The position numbers and the translations under genes are program-made. From the NCBI GenBank assembly GCA_002418705.1, contig DIEQ01000108.1, forward strand, positions 23,774-65,586: a stretch of 41,813 nucleotides of DNA, in the 5' to 3' direction. Each line of letters begins with the position of its first letter. The stretch's first letter is position 1. Shown piece by piece: positions 8,498 to 16,652 of the stretch. The notes beneath the pieces were generated by a model, which made no database searches, was not told the origin of the DNA, and worked only from the letters and a program-made list of their open reading frames with translations. The stretch is from Mageeibacillus sp. UBA5770. GTDB taxonomy: Bacteria > Bacillota_A > Clostridia > Saccharofermentanales > Saccharofermentanaceae.

Positions 8498-9475
8498 ATG
8501 CCCACACTGAAAGATGTTGCCGAGAGGGCGGGGGTCACAGTCACAACGGTATCGAGGATACTCAATAACCGCGGTTATATTGCAGAAGCGACCCGCAAGA
8601 AAGTGAAACGGGCCATGCAGGAGCTTGACTACCATCCCAATGAAGTGGCAAGGTCTCTTTCAAAAAAGAAGACGCGTGTTTTTGGAATCATTGTTCCGTC
8701 CCTTGTGCATCCGTTCTTCTGCGAAGTCGTAAATTTCCTCGAGTACTACGCTTCGCGCGCAGGCTATAAAATCATGCTCTGCAACTCCGGTCACAAGAAG
8801 GAGAAAGAGCATGAGTATATTGATATGCTCAAATCAAACAAGGTTTCCGGCATTATTCTGTCCAGCCGCACCGAAAATATTGATAAGCTGCTTTCGGACA
8901 ACTTGCCTGTCATTACCTTTGAAAGGATAATTTCAAGCCGGATCTCCTCTGTATCCTGTGACAATTATCAGGGAGGCGAACTGGCTGTCCGGCATCTTCT
9001 GGAAGTCGGCTGTAAAAACCTCATTCATATCAGCGGCATGCACAACATACTGATGCCGGCTGACGCCAGACGGGATGCTTTTATAAGTGTCTGTGAGGAA
9101 AATCAGATTCCATATCAGGTTTTCTGTGCTGTTGAAGAACAGTTTCAATCTTTGCAATACGAGGATTATCTCGAAAAGATAATCCTTGAAAATCCGCAGG
9201 CAGATGGTATATTCGCAAGCAGCGACGTAATCGCTGCCGAAGTCATTTCGGTCTGCAGCAAAAATAATATCCGGATCCCGGAAGACATGAAATTGGTTGG
9301 CTTTGATGATGTAATATTGTCGACCCTTGTAACCCCAAAGCTGACGACAATCCACCAACCGATTGAACAAATGTGCGCCTGCGCAATTGATACACTCATC
9401 CATCAGATAGATGATGGGTTTTTGCCTTCAAAAACTGTGCTGCCGGTCAAGCTTGTCAAGCGACAGAGCACGTAA
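8498..9475 (+). CDS. LacI-family transcriptional regulator (gluconate unit)
   Basis: A 325-residue repressor-type protein. Its N-terminus is a classic LacI helix-turn-helix (MPTLKDVAERAGVTVTTVSR) with the hinge motif HPNEVARSLSKKK. The effector domain carries RVFGIIVPSLVHPFF, the paired ligand-pocket strands and MKLVGFDDV near the end, then the usual TPKLTTIHQPIEQM. It resembles sucrose- or ribose-type repressors (ScrR/RbsR-like). It lies between the alpha-galactosidase and a gnd/gluconokinase set on the same strand. I infer that it controls one of these, more likely the following sugar-acid genes. An imperfect palindrome at 9485-9500 just after the gene is a possible target. The effector is not deducible. 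Confidence 0.92.
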   Translation: MPTLKDVAERAGVTVTTVSRILNNRGYIAEATRKKVKRAMQELDYHPNEVARSLSKKKTRVFGIIVPSLVHPFFCEVVNFLEYYASRAGYKIMLCNSGHKKEKEHEYIDMLKSNKVSGIILSSRTENIDKLLSDNLPVITFERIISSRISSVSCDNYQGGELAVRHLLEVGCKNLIHISGMHNILMPADARRDAFISVCEENQIPYQVFCAVEEQFQSLQYEDYLEKIILENPQADGIFASSDVIAAEVISVCSKNNIRIPEDMKLVGFDDVILSTLVTPKLTTIHQPIEQMCACAIDTLIHQIDDGFLPSKTVLPVKLVKRQST

Positions 9476-9484
9476 AGGTTAGTT

Positions 9485-9500
9485 CAAATGCATGCACTTG
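9485..9500. promoter_or_regulatory. Imperfect 16-base palindrome, possible LacI operator
   Basis: CAAATGCA / TGCACTTG is symmetric except for one base pair. It lies between the LacI gene and the small Cys-rich gene. A weak promoter-like pair, TTGCTG (9506-9511) and TAAGAT (9529-9534) with 17 bases between, sits immediately downstream, so a bound regulator would cover it. Confidence 0.35.
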
Positions 9501-9573
9501 AAAACTTGCTGATTGCGTTTCTCCCCAATAAGATATACCCTGTAATTACGAAGCAGCTAGGGGGGACAAATAT

Positions 9574-9765
9574 ATGCCGCGAAAATCATTTTCGGATTAT
9601 TGTTCTTTTTCGGGTGATGAAAGGACCATTTCCATTGATTACATGGAATTTCCATTTGCAGCAGATCCTGCCGCGAGATTAATGAAGTGCGGATTTGAGT
9701 GTAACAAATATTTGTACGGACATTGCCCGAGTGCCGATACGTGTCCGCTATATAAAAAAGCATAA
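9574..9765 (+). CDS. Small Cys-rich protein of unknown function
   Basis: A 63-residue protein I do not recognise. The N-terminal half is polar and acidic (MPRKSFSDYCSFSGDERTIS). The C-terminal half has four cysteines with spacing C-x3-C-x8-C-x5-C (from CGFEC to CPLYKKA), which suggests a small metal-binding knuckle, probably for zinc. Support for it being real: a strong RBS (AGGGGGG) 9 bases before the ATG, a compact reading frame in the gap between two genes, and a TAATG stop/start overlap with the next frame, a sign of translational coupling. It probably belongs to the gnd operon. It could be a small regulator or a partner of the dehydrogenase; neither is shown. Confidence 0.65.
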   Translation: MPRKSFSDYCSFSGDERTISIDYMEFPFAADPAARLMKCGFECNKYLYGHCPSADTCPLYKKA

Positions 9766-9794
9766 TGGAGCGGCTTCACGGAAAGAGTAGGGAT

Positions 9795-11180
9795 ATGGGA
9801 ACTTTTGATATTGGGGTTCTTGGCCTTGGCGTTATGGGGAGTTCCCTTGCCGGCAATTTGATAGATCATCACTATAATACTGCCTTATTTAGCCGTGAAG
9901 AATCTGAGCGTAAGGCGTTCCGGCAGAATCATCCCGGCTCGGGATATCAGATTTTTGATATGCTGCATGAATTTACCTTGTCTCTGAAAAGACCCAGGAA
10001 AATATTACTTATGATAACTGCAGGGAATGCGGTTGACCAGGTCATTGCTTCGCTGATTCCTTTGATGGAACCGGACGATATTCTGATGGATGGCGGCAAT
10101 TCGCATTTCAGCGATACCAATCGGCGCGTCGATTTCCTCCGCGAAAAGAATATAGCGTTTTTAGGGATTGGTATTTCCGGCGGTGAGAAAGGTGCCCGCA
10201 CGGGCCCGAGTATGATGGTTGGCGGTGATCAGAAGAGCTGGTTCGTATGCAGTGAGCTTCTGCAAAGTATTGCTGCCCGGGCAGACGGACAGCCCTGCTG
10301 TAATTATGTCGGACAGCATGGGGCCGGCCATTATGTGAAGATGGTTCACAACGGCATCGAATATGGAATTCTTCAGCTGATCGCTGAAGCCTACTCTTTT
10401 TTGCGGCAGGCACTGGGCATGAGCACCGGGCAGGCCGCTGTTGTTTTCAAGGACTGGAAGGACAGTGAACTGGCTTCCTATCTTATCGATACGGCTGCAG
10501 TCGTTCTCGAGAAAAAAGATGATGACGGGCAGTCTCTTGTTGATAAGATCAAAGATGTTGCAGCGCAAAAGGGAACGGGACAATGGACACTGAAGGATGC
10601 GGTTGAACGGGGCGTTTACGTGCCGGTGATTTATGAAGCCGTCGGCGTGCGCAGCTTTTCCGAGAATCGAATGCAGATCCCAAACAGCAGCAGCCACGCC
10701 CCGGAAAGCCCGGACGCGGCACTCCTTGACTCCCTTAAACAGGCACTTTATCTTGCCATTCTCTGCTGCTATGATCAGGGACTTACACTGATCCGGTCGG
10801 CGTCGGGCGATTTGCCTGCCCCGATTCATCTGGCTGATACGGTGGCTCTCTGGAAAGCCGGATGCATAATCCGGTCAGAAGTTCTTGTTAATATCGAATC
10901 AGTGCTCCGCGTACAGCCAGCGCAGTGTATTCTCGATTCAGCAGAATTTCAAAATCACCCGGTGCTGGCTGCAGCGCTTCGCGATATTGTCATCAAATCG
11001 GTTCGGCATGAAGTATCTGTTCCCGCATTATGTGCGTCACTTTCCTATTATGATGCACTCCGGACCGATGTATTGCCGGTCAGCCTGATTCAGGGGATGC
11101 GCGACTGTTTCGGGGCACATACGTATGAACGAACCGACCGGGAAGGTGTTTTCCATACACAGTGGGAAGAGGACAGGTAA
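9795..11180 (+). CDS. gnd: 6-phosphogluconate dehydrogenase (decarboxylating)
   Basis: Catalyses 6-phosphogluconate + NAD(P)+ to ribulose-5-phosphate + CO2 in the cytoplasm. From the chosen start the length is 461 residues, near the family's 468. It begins MGTFDIGVLGLGVMGSSLAG, giving the GxGxxG nucleotide site. Key motifs are DGGNSHFSDT, GISGGEKGARTGPSMMVGG, KMVHNGIEYG (catalytic Lys and substrate-binding residues), KGTGQWT and the family's end motif GVFHTQW. An in-frame ATG at 9765 overlaps the previous stop and would add ten residues. I prefer 9795 because it aligns with family N-termini. The gluconokinase gene begins 6 bases after the stop. The partner makes its substrate, so together they form a gluconate shunt. 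Confidence 0.95.
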   Translation: MGTFDIGVLGLGVMGSSLAGNLIDHHYNTALFSREESERKAFRQNHPGSGYQIFDMLHEFTLSLKRPRKILLMITAGNAVDQVIASLIPLMEPDDILMDGGNSHFSDTNRRVDFLREKNIAFLGIGISGGEKGARTGPSMMVGGDQKSWFVCSELLQSIAARADGQPCCNYVGQHGAGHYVKMVHNGIEYGILQLIAEAYSFLRQALGMSTGQAAVVFKDWKDSELASYLIDTAAVVLEKKDDDGQSLVDKIKDVAAQKGTGQWTLKDAVERGVYVPVIYEAVGVRSFSENRMQIPNSSSHAPESPDAALLDSLKQALYLAILCCYDQGLTLIRSASGDLPAPIHLADTVALWKAGCIIRSEVLVNIESVLRVQPAQCILDSAEFQNHPVLAAALRDIVIKSVRHEVSVPALCASLSYYDALRTDVLPVSLIQGMRDCFGAHTYERTDREGVFHTQWEEDR

Positions 11181-11186
11181 GCAGCT

Positions 11187-12596
11187 ATGCTTATTTTAGT
11201 TTTGGAGTCGAGTACTACATCAGCCAAGGCAATGCTCTATTGCTCCGACAAGGGTGTGCTTGATGTGCGCACGCGGGCATTTACCGGTCTGCCTGCCGAC
11301 CCTGCGACACAGGATGCGCAAGAGATATTCAGACAGCTGGCAGCACTTGGCAGAGAGGCCTGCCTCGAGCGGTCAATCGACATGATCGCACTCAGTGCTA
11401 CATGGCACAGCGTGCTGCTTTGTGACCGGGACATGGTACCGCAGACACCTGTCTATCTGTGGTCATTTACCGGTGCCGGGGATCTTTGCAGACGGCTGCG
11501 GGAGGACGGGGACTATGTCAGCCGCTTCTACCGGAGAACCGGCTGCATGGTAAATGCGAGCTACCCTTTCTTCAAATTAAAATATCTCCGTGAGCAGGGC
11601 TGGCAGCTGGAAAATTACCTGATTATGGGGCAGGGTACATACAATACCTACAGGCTGACCGGTGAAAGAATAATAATGGACAGCATGGCTTCCGGCACCG
11701 GGCTTATGAATATTCACAGCAGGGAATACGATGCACAAATACTGTCTGAAATCGGCATTCATCCCGGCCAGCTCTCAAGGATTGTGACATATAAAGATAC
11801 CGCCCGGCTTAGTGAAGACGGAGCAAAGTGCTTAGGCCTGTCTCCGGGGATTCCGGTAATCGCGGCAGGCCCCGACGGCGGATTAAATCAGGTAGGTGTG
11901 CCGGATGGCGTCATGACTTTTTCTGCCGGGACAAGCGGAGCGCTGAGGATGTCGATACCGCGCCCGATGACTGATTCCTATACCGGTACATGGTGCTATC
12001 TGTCTCCCAAATCATGGATCAGCGGTGCGGCTACCTCCGGGTGCTGCAACTGTGTTGACTGGGCCAGGGACCGGTTTTTCGGTGCAGGCACCCCATATGC
12101 CGAGATCGAGAAAAATTTTGGGCCGCCGGAGCGGACACCTGTCTTTCTGCCATTTTTATTTGGCGAAAGGTGCCCCGGCTGGCAGGATGACCGGCAGGCG
12201 GCATTTCTGGATATCAAACCCTTTCATACGGCTCATGATATGTATCACAGCGTTCTGGAGGGCACGCTATATAATCTGTATCAGTGCTTTCTTCAGCTGG
12301 CTGAGTTAAATGGCCATCCCCGCAGAATCCTGCTGTCCGGAGGCATTCTTCATTCAGCTTACTGGACGCAGATGTGCGCAGATATATTTGGTACAGATAT
12401 GGAGGCAGCCGATTTTGAGCACGGTTCAATGACCGGCGCGGCTATTTTGGCGCTGGAGCTTATGGGCGTGATCAAAGATGCCTCGAATTTCTCCCTTTCG
12501 TCCACACGGCGGATCGCTTTTGATCCGGCCATGCACGAACAATACGCAAGAAAATTCCAGAGATATGTTACGCTATATGAAAATAATAGGAATTAG
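11187..12596 (+). CDS. gntK: FGGY-family carbohydrate kinase, probably gluconokinase
   Basis: A 469-residue sugar kinase of the FGGY class, which phosphorylates a sugar or sugar acid with ATP. It opens with the phosphate-1 site (MLILVLESSTTSAKAMLY). It contains SATWHSVLLCD near the substrate region, a Gly-rich adenosine-site segment (ILLSGGILHSAYWTQM) and VIAAGPDGGLNQVG with the presumed catalytic Asp. The start follows GAGGACAGG. Close linkage after gnd, with 6 bases between them, points to gluconate as substrate, giving 6-phosphogluconate for Gnd. Xylulokinase-like activity cannot be excluded from sequence alone. The next gene begins right at the stop codon. Confidence 0.88.
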   Translation: MLILVLESSTTSAKAMLYCSDKGVLDVRTRAFTGLPADPATQDAQEIFRQLAALGREACLERSIDMIALSATWHSVLLCDRDMVPQTPVYLWSFTGAGDLCRRLREDGDYVSRFYRRTGCMVNASYPFFKLKYLREQGWQLENYLIMGQGTYNTYRLTGERIIMDSMASGTGLMNIHSREYDAQILSEIGIHPGQLSRIVTYKDTARLSEDGAKCLGLSPGIPVIAAGPDGGLNQVGVPDGVMTFSAGTSGALRMSIPRPMTDSYTGTWCYLSPKSWISGAATSGCCNCVDWARDRFFGAGTPYAEIEKNFGPPERTPVFLPFLFGERCPGWQDDRQAAFLDIKPFHTAHDMYHSVLEGTLYNLYQCFLQLAELNGHPRRILLSGGILHSAYWTQMCADIFGTDMEAADFEHGSMTGAAILALELMGVIKDASNFSLSSTRRIAFDPAMHEQYARKFQRYVTLYENNRN

Positions 12597-12608
12597 ATGA
12601 GGGACTCC

Positions 12609-13394
12609 ATGTTAGCTGATTATCATTTGCATACGAATTTTAGCGACGATTCGACATATCCGATGGAGGATGAAATTGAAAAAGCCATTTCGCTGGGACT
12701 CGACGAAATCTGCTTCACGGAGCATATCGACTATGGCGTGAAGACGGTTTTGAATTGTGACTGCGAGATGTACCAAAAAGAATTCCTGCGATGCAGGGAA
12801 AAATATGGTCATCGGATTGTTCTTAAATTCGGGATTGAGTTCGGAATACAGACAGGCACAATAGCGGAATTTCAGGATACCTTTGACCGCTTCGATTTTG
12901 ATTTTGTCATATTATCCTGTCATCAGGTCGAAAACATGGAGTTCTGGGACCAGGAGTTCCAATTCGGCAAAACGCAGAAAGAGTATAATGAGCGGTACTA
13001 TGAAGAGATCCTGCATGTAATGAGGCTTTACAGTGATTACAGTGTGATCGGCCACCTCGATATGATTAAGCGATATGACCTGCAGGGAGAGTATCCCTTT
13101 TCCCTCGTAAAGGGTATCATTACGGACATCCTTAAAGAAGCAATTGCACAAGGGAAGGGTATTGAAGTCAATACATCAAGTTATCGCTATTGTCTCAGCG
13201 ACCTGACGCCGTCGAGGGAAATCCTTGCACTGTACCGCCGGCTTGGCGGAGAAATCATTACGATAGGATCAGACACGCATCTTGAGGAGCATGTTGGCTT
13301 TAAGATCGGCTATATTCAGGAAGAACTGAAAAAAATGGGATTTACCCATGTATACACATTTGAAAAAATGAAACCGACAGCTCATCCGCTGTAA
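12609..13394 (+). CDS. PHP-domain phosphatase, HisJ (histidinol-phosphatase) type
   Basis: A metal-dependent phosphoesterase of the PHP superfamily, about 261 residues. It opens MLADYHLHTNFSDDS, with the HxH metal site and the Asp/Ser pair, and carries EICFTEHIDYG, LKFGIEFGI, VIGHLDMIKRYD and TIGSDTHLEEHVG, the successive metal ligands of the family. I chose 12609 because GAGGG lies 5 bases upstream; an in-frame ATG at 12597 directly after the gntK stop is an alternative adding four residues. The family includes histidinol-phosphate phosphatase, but no histidine genes are nearby. In a gnd-gntK operon it more likely removes phosphate from a sugar phosphate. That substrate is inference. Confidence 0.88.
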   Translation: MLADYHLHTNFSDDSTYPMEDEIEKAISLGLDEICFTEHIDYGVKTVLNCDCEMYQKEFLRCREKYGHRIVLKFGIEFGIQTGTIAEFQDTFDRFDFDFVILSCHQVENMEFWDQEFQFGKTQKEYNERYYEEILHVMRLYSDYSVIGHLDMIKRYDLQGEYPFSLVKGIITDILKEAIAQGKGIEVNTSSYRYCLSDLTPSREILALYRRLGGEIITIGSDTHLEEHVGFKIGYIQEELKKMGFTHVYTFEKMKPTAHPL

Positions 13395-13406
13395 TGGAGG
13401 CGCAAA

Positions 13407-13715
13407 ATGAACAGTGATGATATTTGGGATGCGATATTTACAAGGCTGGATGATAAAGAGGAACAGCTTCGGACGAAATACGGGCTGTGGTTTAAGGCTT
13501 ATGTCAAAAAAGGCAAGCTCTATATAGACGGATCACCTGATTACATTCCGTCATGCGACATCAAAAGACCGCGCCCCATTTCGGAAAAAGAGTTTTTGCA
13601 GGTATTTGCATGCTATGACCGCTGGGCTAACGGGACAACCGGAATACGCCAGATTATCAGTCAGAAATCGATCAGTGCCGCCTATATTTTTGCTTTGATT
13701 GACCTTGTTAAGTGA
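13407..13715 (+). CDS. Conserved-looking protein of unknown function (102 residues)
   Basis: I do not recognise a family. The protein is a single small globular-looking domain with no signal peptide or membrane segment. It has an acidic helix (MNSDDIWDAIFTRLDDKEEQ), aromatic-rich strands (YGLWFKAYVKKGKLYIDG), Pro-rich turns (DIKRPRPIS) and a hydrophobic C-terminal helix (AAYIFALIDLVK). A clear RBS (TGGAGG) lies 8 bases before the ATG, 12 bases after the PHP gene. It therefore looks like the last gene of the gnd operon. It has coding-like composition. A cytoplasmic accessory role is the most that can be inferred. Confidence 0.7.
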   Translation: MNSDDIWDAIFTRLDDKEEQLRTKYGLWFKAYVKKGKLYIDGSPDYIPSCDIKRPRPISEKEFLQVFACYDRWANGTTGIRQIISQKSISAAYIFALIDLVK

Positions 13716-13786
13716 CGGCGCACAACACAGAGGTATTTTCGGCATTCAGTGAATGATAAAACTCAAGTTGCGGGAGGACAGATTCT

Positions 13787-14956
13787 ATGCAGATCTCAAA
13801 ACGTAATGCCGAGCAGATTGTAAATGAAATAAGCGGTGTTATCGGAGAGAGCATAAATATGATGAATGCACAGGGGGTCATCATCGCAAGTACCGACGCT
13901 GCAAGAATAGGTACATTTCATGAAGCAGCCAAAAAACTGGTTGATGAGCGCCTCGATGAACTTGTCATCCAGGGCGATCATGAATATATCGGATCAAAAC
14001 CTGGAATAAATCTCCCGGTTGTACTCGATAATGAAATTGTTGGTGTTGTAGGTGTAACGGGTCCTTATCAGAAGGTTGTAAAATACGGACAAATCATAAA
14101 AAAGATGACTGAAATACTTTTGCTGGAACATGCATACCGTGAGCACAAGTCACTGAGTGAAAACATCCGGAATCGATTTATTGAGGAATGGATTTGCCTG
14201 GATATAAAAAATGTTAACAATGCCATGGCAGAAAGAGGCTTGTCTTTAGGCATAGATATTACTGTATCTCGACGGATCATGATAATGTCCGTGTTCATCA
14301 GTGATGAATCGGATGTAACAGAAACACAAAAAAGTTTTGACAGTGCAGGCAAAATCATCAGCCGTATTATTGAAGAGGACAAAAACAGCATCATACTCAA
14401 ATCGACAGTAAACATTATTTGTGCGGTCAGTGCGAACAATGACGCTGCTATGCTGCAGCTCGCCAACCGAATCAAAGCCAAGGTAGAGATGAGTGACAAA
14501 GTGACGCTGGCTGTCGGAATTGACTCACAGGTCGGCAACTATACCCTGATTCATAATGCCTACCTCAAAGCTGCCAAGGCATTACAGGCCTGTCTGAGAA
14601 CACAGGATAAGGAAATTCGTTTTTATGACAATATAAATATGGAAATCTTTGCAAGTGAACTTTCCGAGGCGGTTAAGGAAGAATATATACGAAAAATTTT
14701 TAAGGGCTATACCCCGAAAGAAATTGCGGAGTGGATTGCTCTTCTTGATGTGTTCTATCGCGAAGAAGGCTCCATTACTCTGACAGCGCAAAAGCTGTTT
14801 ATTCATAAAAATACGCTTCAGTACAAACTGAAAAAACTAAAAGAGCAGACAGGATATGATCCGCGCTCCATCCGTTATTCGTCCCTGTACTATAATGCCA
14901 TATATTTTTACAGGGATATCCAGCGATATTTCGATGACATTGGTGATAACCACTAA
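13787..14956 (+). CDS. cdaR: CdaR-type sugar-acid-responsive regulator
   Basis: A 389-residue transcriptional activator of the CdaR/SdaR group. Residues 1-135 are the sugar diacid recognition domain (MQISKRNAEQIVNEISGVIG, GSKPGINLPVV, VVGVTGP). A central GGDEF-like segment lies at about 140-300. The C-terminal PucR-type helix-turn-helix is at about 320-385 (LTAQKLFIHKNTLQYKLKKL). In enteric bacteria CdaR responds to glycerate, galactarate or glucarate and activates their catabolic genes. Here the next genes are a GntP permease and a glycerate kinase, the same kind of regulon. The RBS CGGGAGG is close to the ATG. The effector is probably glycerate, inferred from the neighbours. Confidence 0.92.
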   Translation: MQISKRNAEQIVNEISGVIGESINMMNAQGVIIASTDAARIGTFHEAAKKLVDERLDELVIQGDHEYIGSKPGINLPVVLDNEIVGVVGVTGPYQKVVKYGQIIKKMTEILLLEHAYREHKSLSENIRNRFIEEWICLDIKNVNNAMAERGLSLGIDITVSRRIMIMSVFISDESDVTETQKSFDSAGKIISRIIEEDKNSIILKSTVNIICAVSANNDAAMLQLANRIKAKVEMSDKVTLAVGIDSQVGNYTLIHNAYLKAAKALQACLRTQDKEIRFYDNINMEIFASELSEAVKEEYIRKIFKGYTPKEIAEWIALLDVFYREEGSITLTAQKLFIHKNTLQYKLKKLKEQTGYDPRSIRYSSLYYNAIYFYRDIQRYFDDIGDNH

Positions 14957-15010
14957 TCCGGCGCTCGCTCATACGGCGCTTATTGTTATACGTGCCAAAA
15001 ATTTAATTAT

Positions 15011-15144
15011 CATATGTCTTGCATAACGTAGAACTCTGTGCGATTTTACATTACTGTAATAGCATCATCAGACGTTAAATCGTCCGGAAAGAAGGGGGGT
15101 GTGAGCATAGGTGCTCTTATGACATAACGTAACCGCGTCATATG
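15011..15144. promoter_or_regulatory. Leader of the GntP gene with repeated elements
   Basis: The 199-base gap after cdaR holds two copies of CATAACGTA (15022-15030 and 15123-15131), each close to a CATATG (15011-15016 and 15139-15144), and an inverted pair GACG-N6-CGTC (15071-15084). These are candidate CdaR sites. I could not place a convincing sigma-A promoter, which would fit an activator-dependent start. Confidence 0.35.
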
Positions 15145-15155
15145 TGTAAGGCATC

Positions 15156-16559
15156 ATGCTTCTGCTTATGCAAGGAATTGGTCTCATCATCGCTTTTGTT
15201 ATCTCTATTATTTTAATGATCCTGGCAATTTCCAAGTTCAAGATTCATCCGTTTCTGTCAATCATGGGAGTATCAACTCTATTAGGACTTGTTGCCGGAA
15301 TTCCTCTGACGAACGTTACGGATGCTGAAGGCAATGTAACTCTTGGCCTGGCTAACGTAATCGGAGCGGGATTCAGCGGTACATTTACCAGTATCGGTAT
15401 CGTAATTATCTTAGGAGCCCTAATCGGGACAATCCTTGAAAAAACAGGAGCGGCTTTTAAACTGGCAGACCTGGTTATTAAGCTCGTCGGCAAGAAACGC
15501 CCGGAGCTGGCCATTCTGTTAATGGGCTGGGTAGTATCCATTCCTGTTTTCTGTGACAGCGGATTTGTTATTCTTAATCCAATCCGTAAGGCATTGGTAA
15601 AACGCACAGGTACATCCAGCGTTGCTATGACAGTTGCACTGTCTGCAGGACTGTATATTTCACATGTGCTTATTCCGCCTACTCCGGGTCCCATCGCTGC
15701 TGCAAATACTCTGGGTATCGGCAATAACCTTTTACTGGTTATCGGGATGGGCGCACTTTGCTCGATATTCCCTTTGATCGCCGGTTTCTTCTTTGCCAAA
15801 TTCATAGGCAAAAGAGTTAAGGCTGATGATGAGGCTGACAATGGGGAAATCACAAAAACATATGAAGAGCTGGTAGCTGAATATGGCAAACTGCCAAGCG
15901 CATTTCTGGCTCTGGCCCCCATTATCGTTCCAATCCTTTTGATGGCCCTGGCATCCATCGTTTCTATGGCAAAACTGACAGGCATGTTCGCCCAGATCTG
16001 CATTTTCCTGGGCACTCCAATCATCGCTCTGGCTGTCGGCGTAATTTTTGGTGTGTTTGTGCTTGTTTCTTCAAAAATGATGGAAAACTTTAATGAGTAT
16101 ACAAATGAAACTCTTAAAGTTGTGGGTCCTATCCTATTCGTAACAGCTGCAGGCGGCGTGCTTGGCAAAGTCATCGCAGTATCAGGAATGGTTGGATTCA
16201 TTACGCAAAATGCGTCAACATTACAGGCAATAGGGATCTTCTTCCCATTCATACTGGCCGCTATCTTAAAAACAGCCCAGGGTTCTTCAACCGTTGCCAT
16301 AACAACAACAGCCGGTATACTGGCACCCTTGATGGGCGTTCTGGGTCTGTCATCGCCTGTCATGTCAGCCCTGACGGTCATGGCCATCGGTGCAGGTGCA
16401 ATGACTGTTTCACATGCGAATGACTCATACTTCTGGGTTATTACAAACTTTGGCGGTCTCAAGCCGCAGCAGGGTTATTCCACCCAGACTCTTATGACAT
16501 TGGTTTTGGGAATAGCAACTATGGCAGAAATCTTTATACTGACACTGGTACTGCGATAG
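15156..16559 (+). CDS. GntP-family gluconate/glycerate:H+ symporter
   Basis: A 467-residue polytopic inner-membrane permease with about twelve hydrophobic segments from the first residues onward (GIGLIIAFVISIILMILAI). GntP-family motifs visible are IGTILEKTGAA, VSIPVFCDSGFVIL, SHVLIPPTPGPIAAANTLG, KTAQGSSTVAITTTAG and SHANDSYFWVI near the end. The family imports gluconate, glycerate and related sugar acids with protons. Flanking cdaR and glycerate kinase genes favour D-glycerate; gluconate is possible because a gluconokinase and gnd lie upstream. The start codon has only a modest RBS (TAAGG). It ends 38 bases before a terminator at 16598-16627, which still leaves the kinase close behind. Confidence 0.93.
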   Translation: MLLLMQGIGLIIAFVISIILMILAISKFKIHPFLSIMGVSTLLGLVAGIPLTNVTDAEGNVTLGLANVIGAGFSGTFTSIGIVIILGALIGTILEKTGAAFKLADLVIKLVGKKRPELAILLMGWVVSIPVFCDSGFVILNPIRKALVKRTGTSSVAMTVALSAGLYISHVLIPPTPGPIAAANTLGIGNNLLLVIGMGALCSIFPLIAGFFFAKFIGKRVKADDEADNGEITKTYEELVAEYGKLPSAFLALAPIIVPILLMALASIVSMAKLTGMFAQICIFLGTPIIALAVGVIFGVFVLVSSKMMENFNEYTNETLKVVGPILFVTAAGGVLGKVIAVSGMVGFITQNASTLQAIGIFFPFILAAILKTAQGSSTVAITTTAGILAPLMGVLGLSSPVMSALTVMAIGAGAMTVSHANDSYFWVITNFGGLKPQQGYSTQTLMTLVLGIATMAEIFILTLVLR

Positions 16560-16597
16560 AAGCAGCCGTACGAACGGGAAATAAATGAAATATCCGG

Positions 16598-16627
16598 CGG
16601 GATGGTATGAACATACCATCCCGTTTT
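16598..16627 (+). terminator. Terminator between GntP and glycerate kinase genes
   Basis: CGGGATGGTATG / CATACCATCCCG form a perfect 12-base inverted repeat with almost no spacer, followed by TTTT. It probably causes partial termination between the permease gene and the kinase gene. Confidence 0.75.
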
Positions 16628-16652
16628 ACAAAAAGACAAAAAGAGGTGCAGT

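Noticed and set aside
15087..15129. Leader peptide using GTG after the GGGGGG run upstream of gntP
   Set aside because: The GTG is directly against the G-run, leaving no room for a ribosome site, and the frame ends after a few codons.
15245..16462. 405-codon open frame on the minus strand opposite the GntP permease gene
   Set aside because: It mirrors the codon pattern of a strongly recognisable membrane protein on the + strand, has no RBS and reads as low-complexity Ala/Thr/Pro sequence with no family features.
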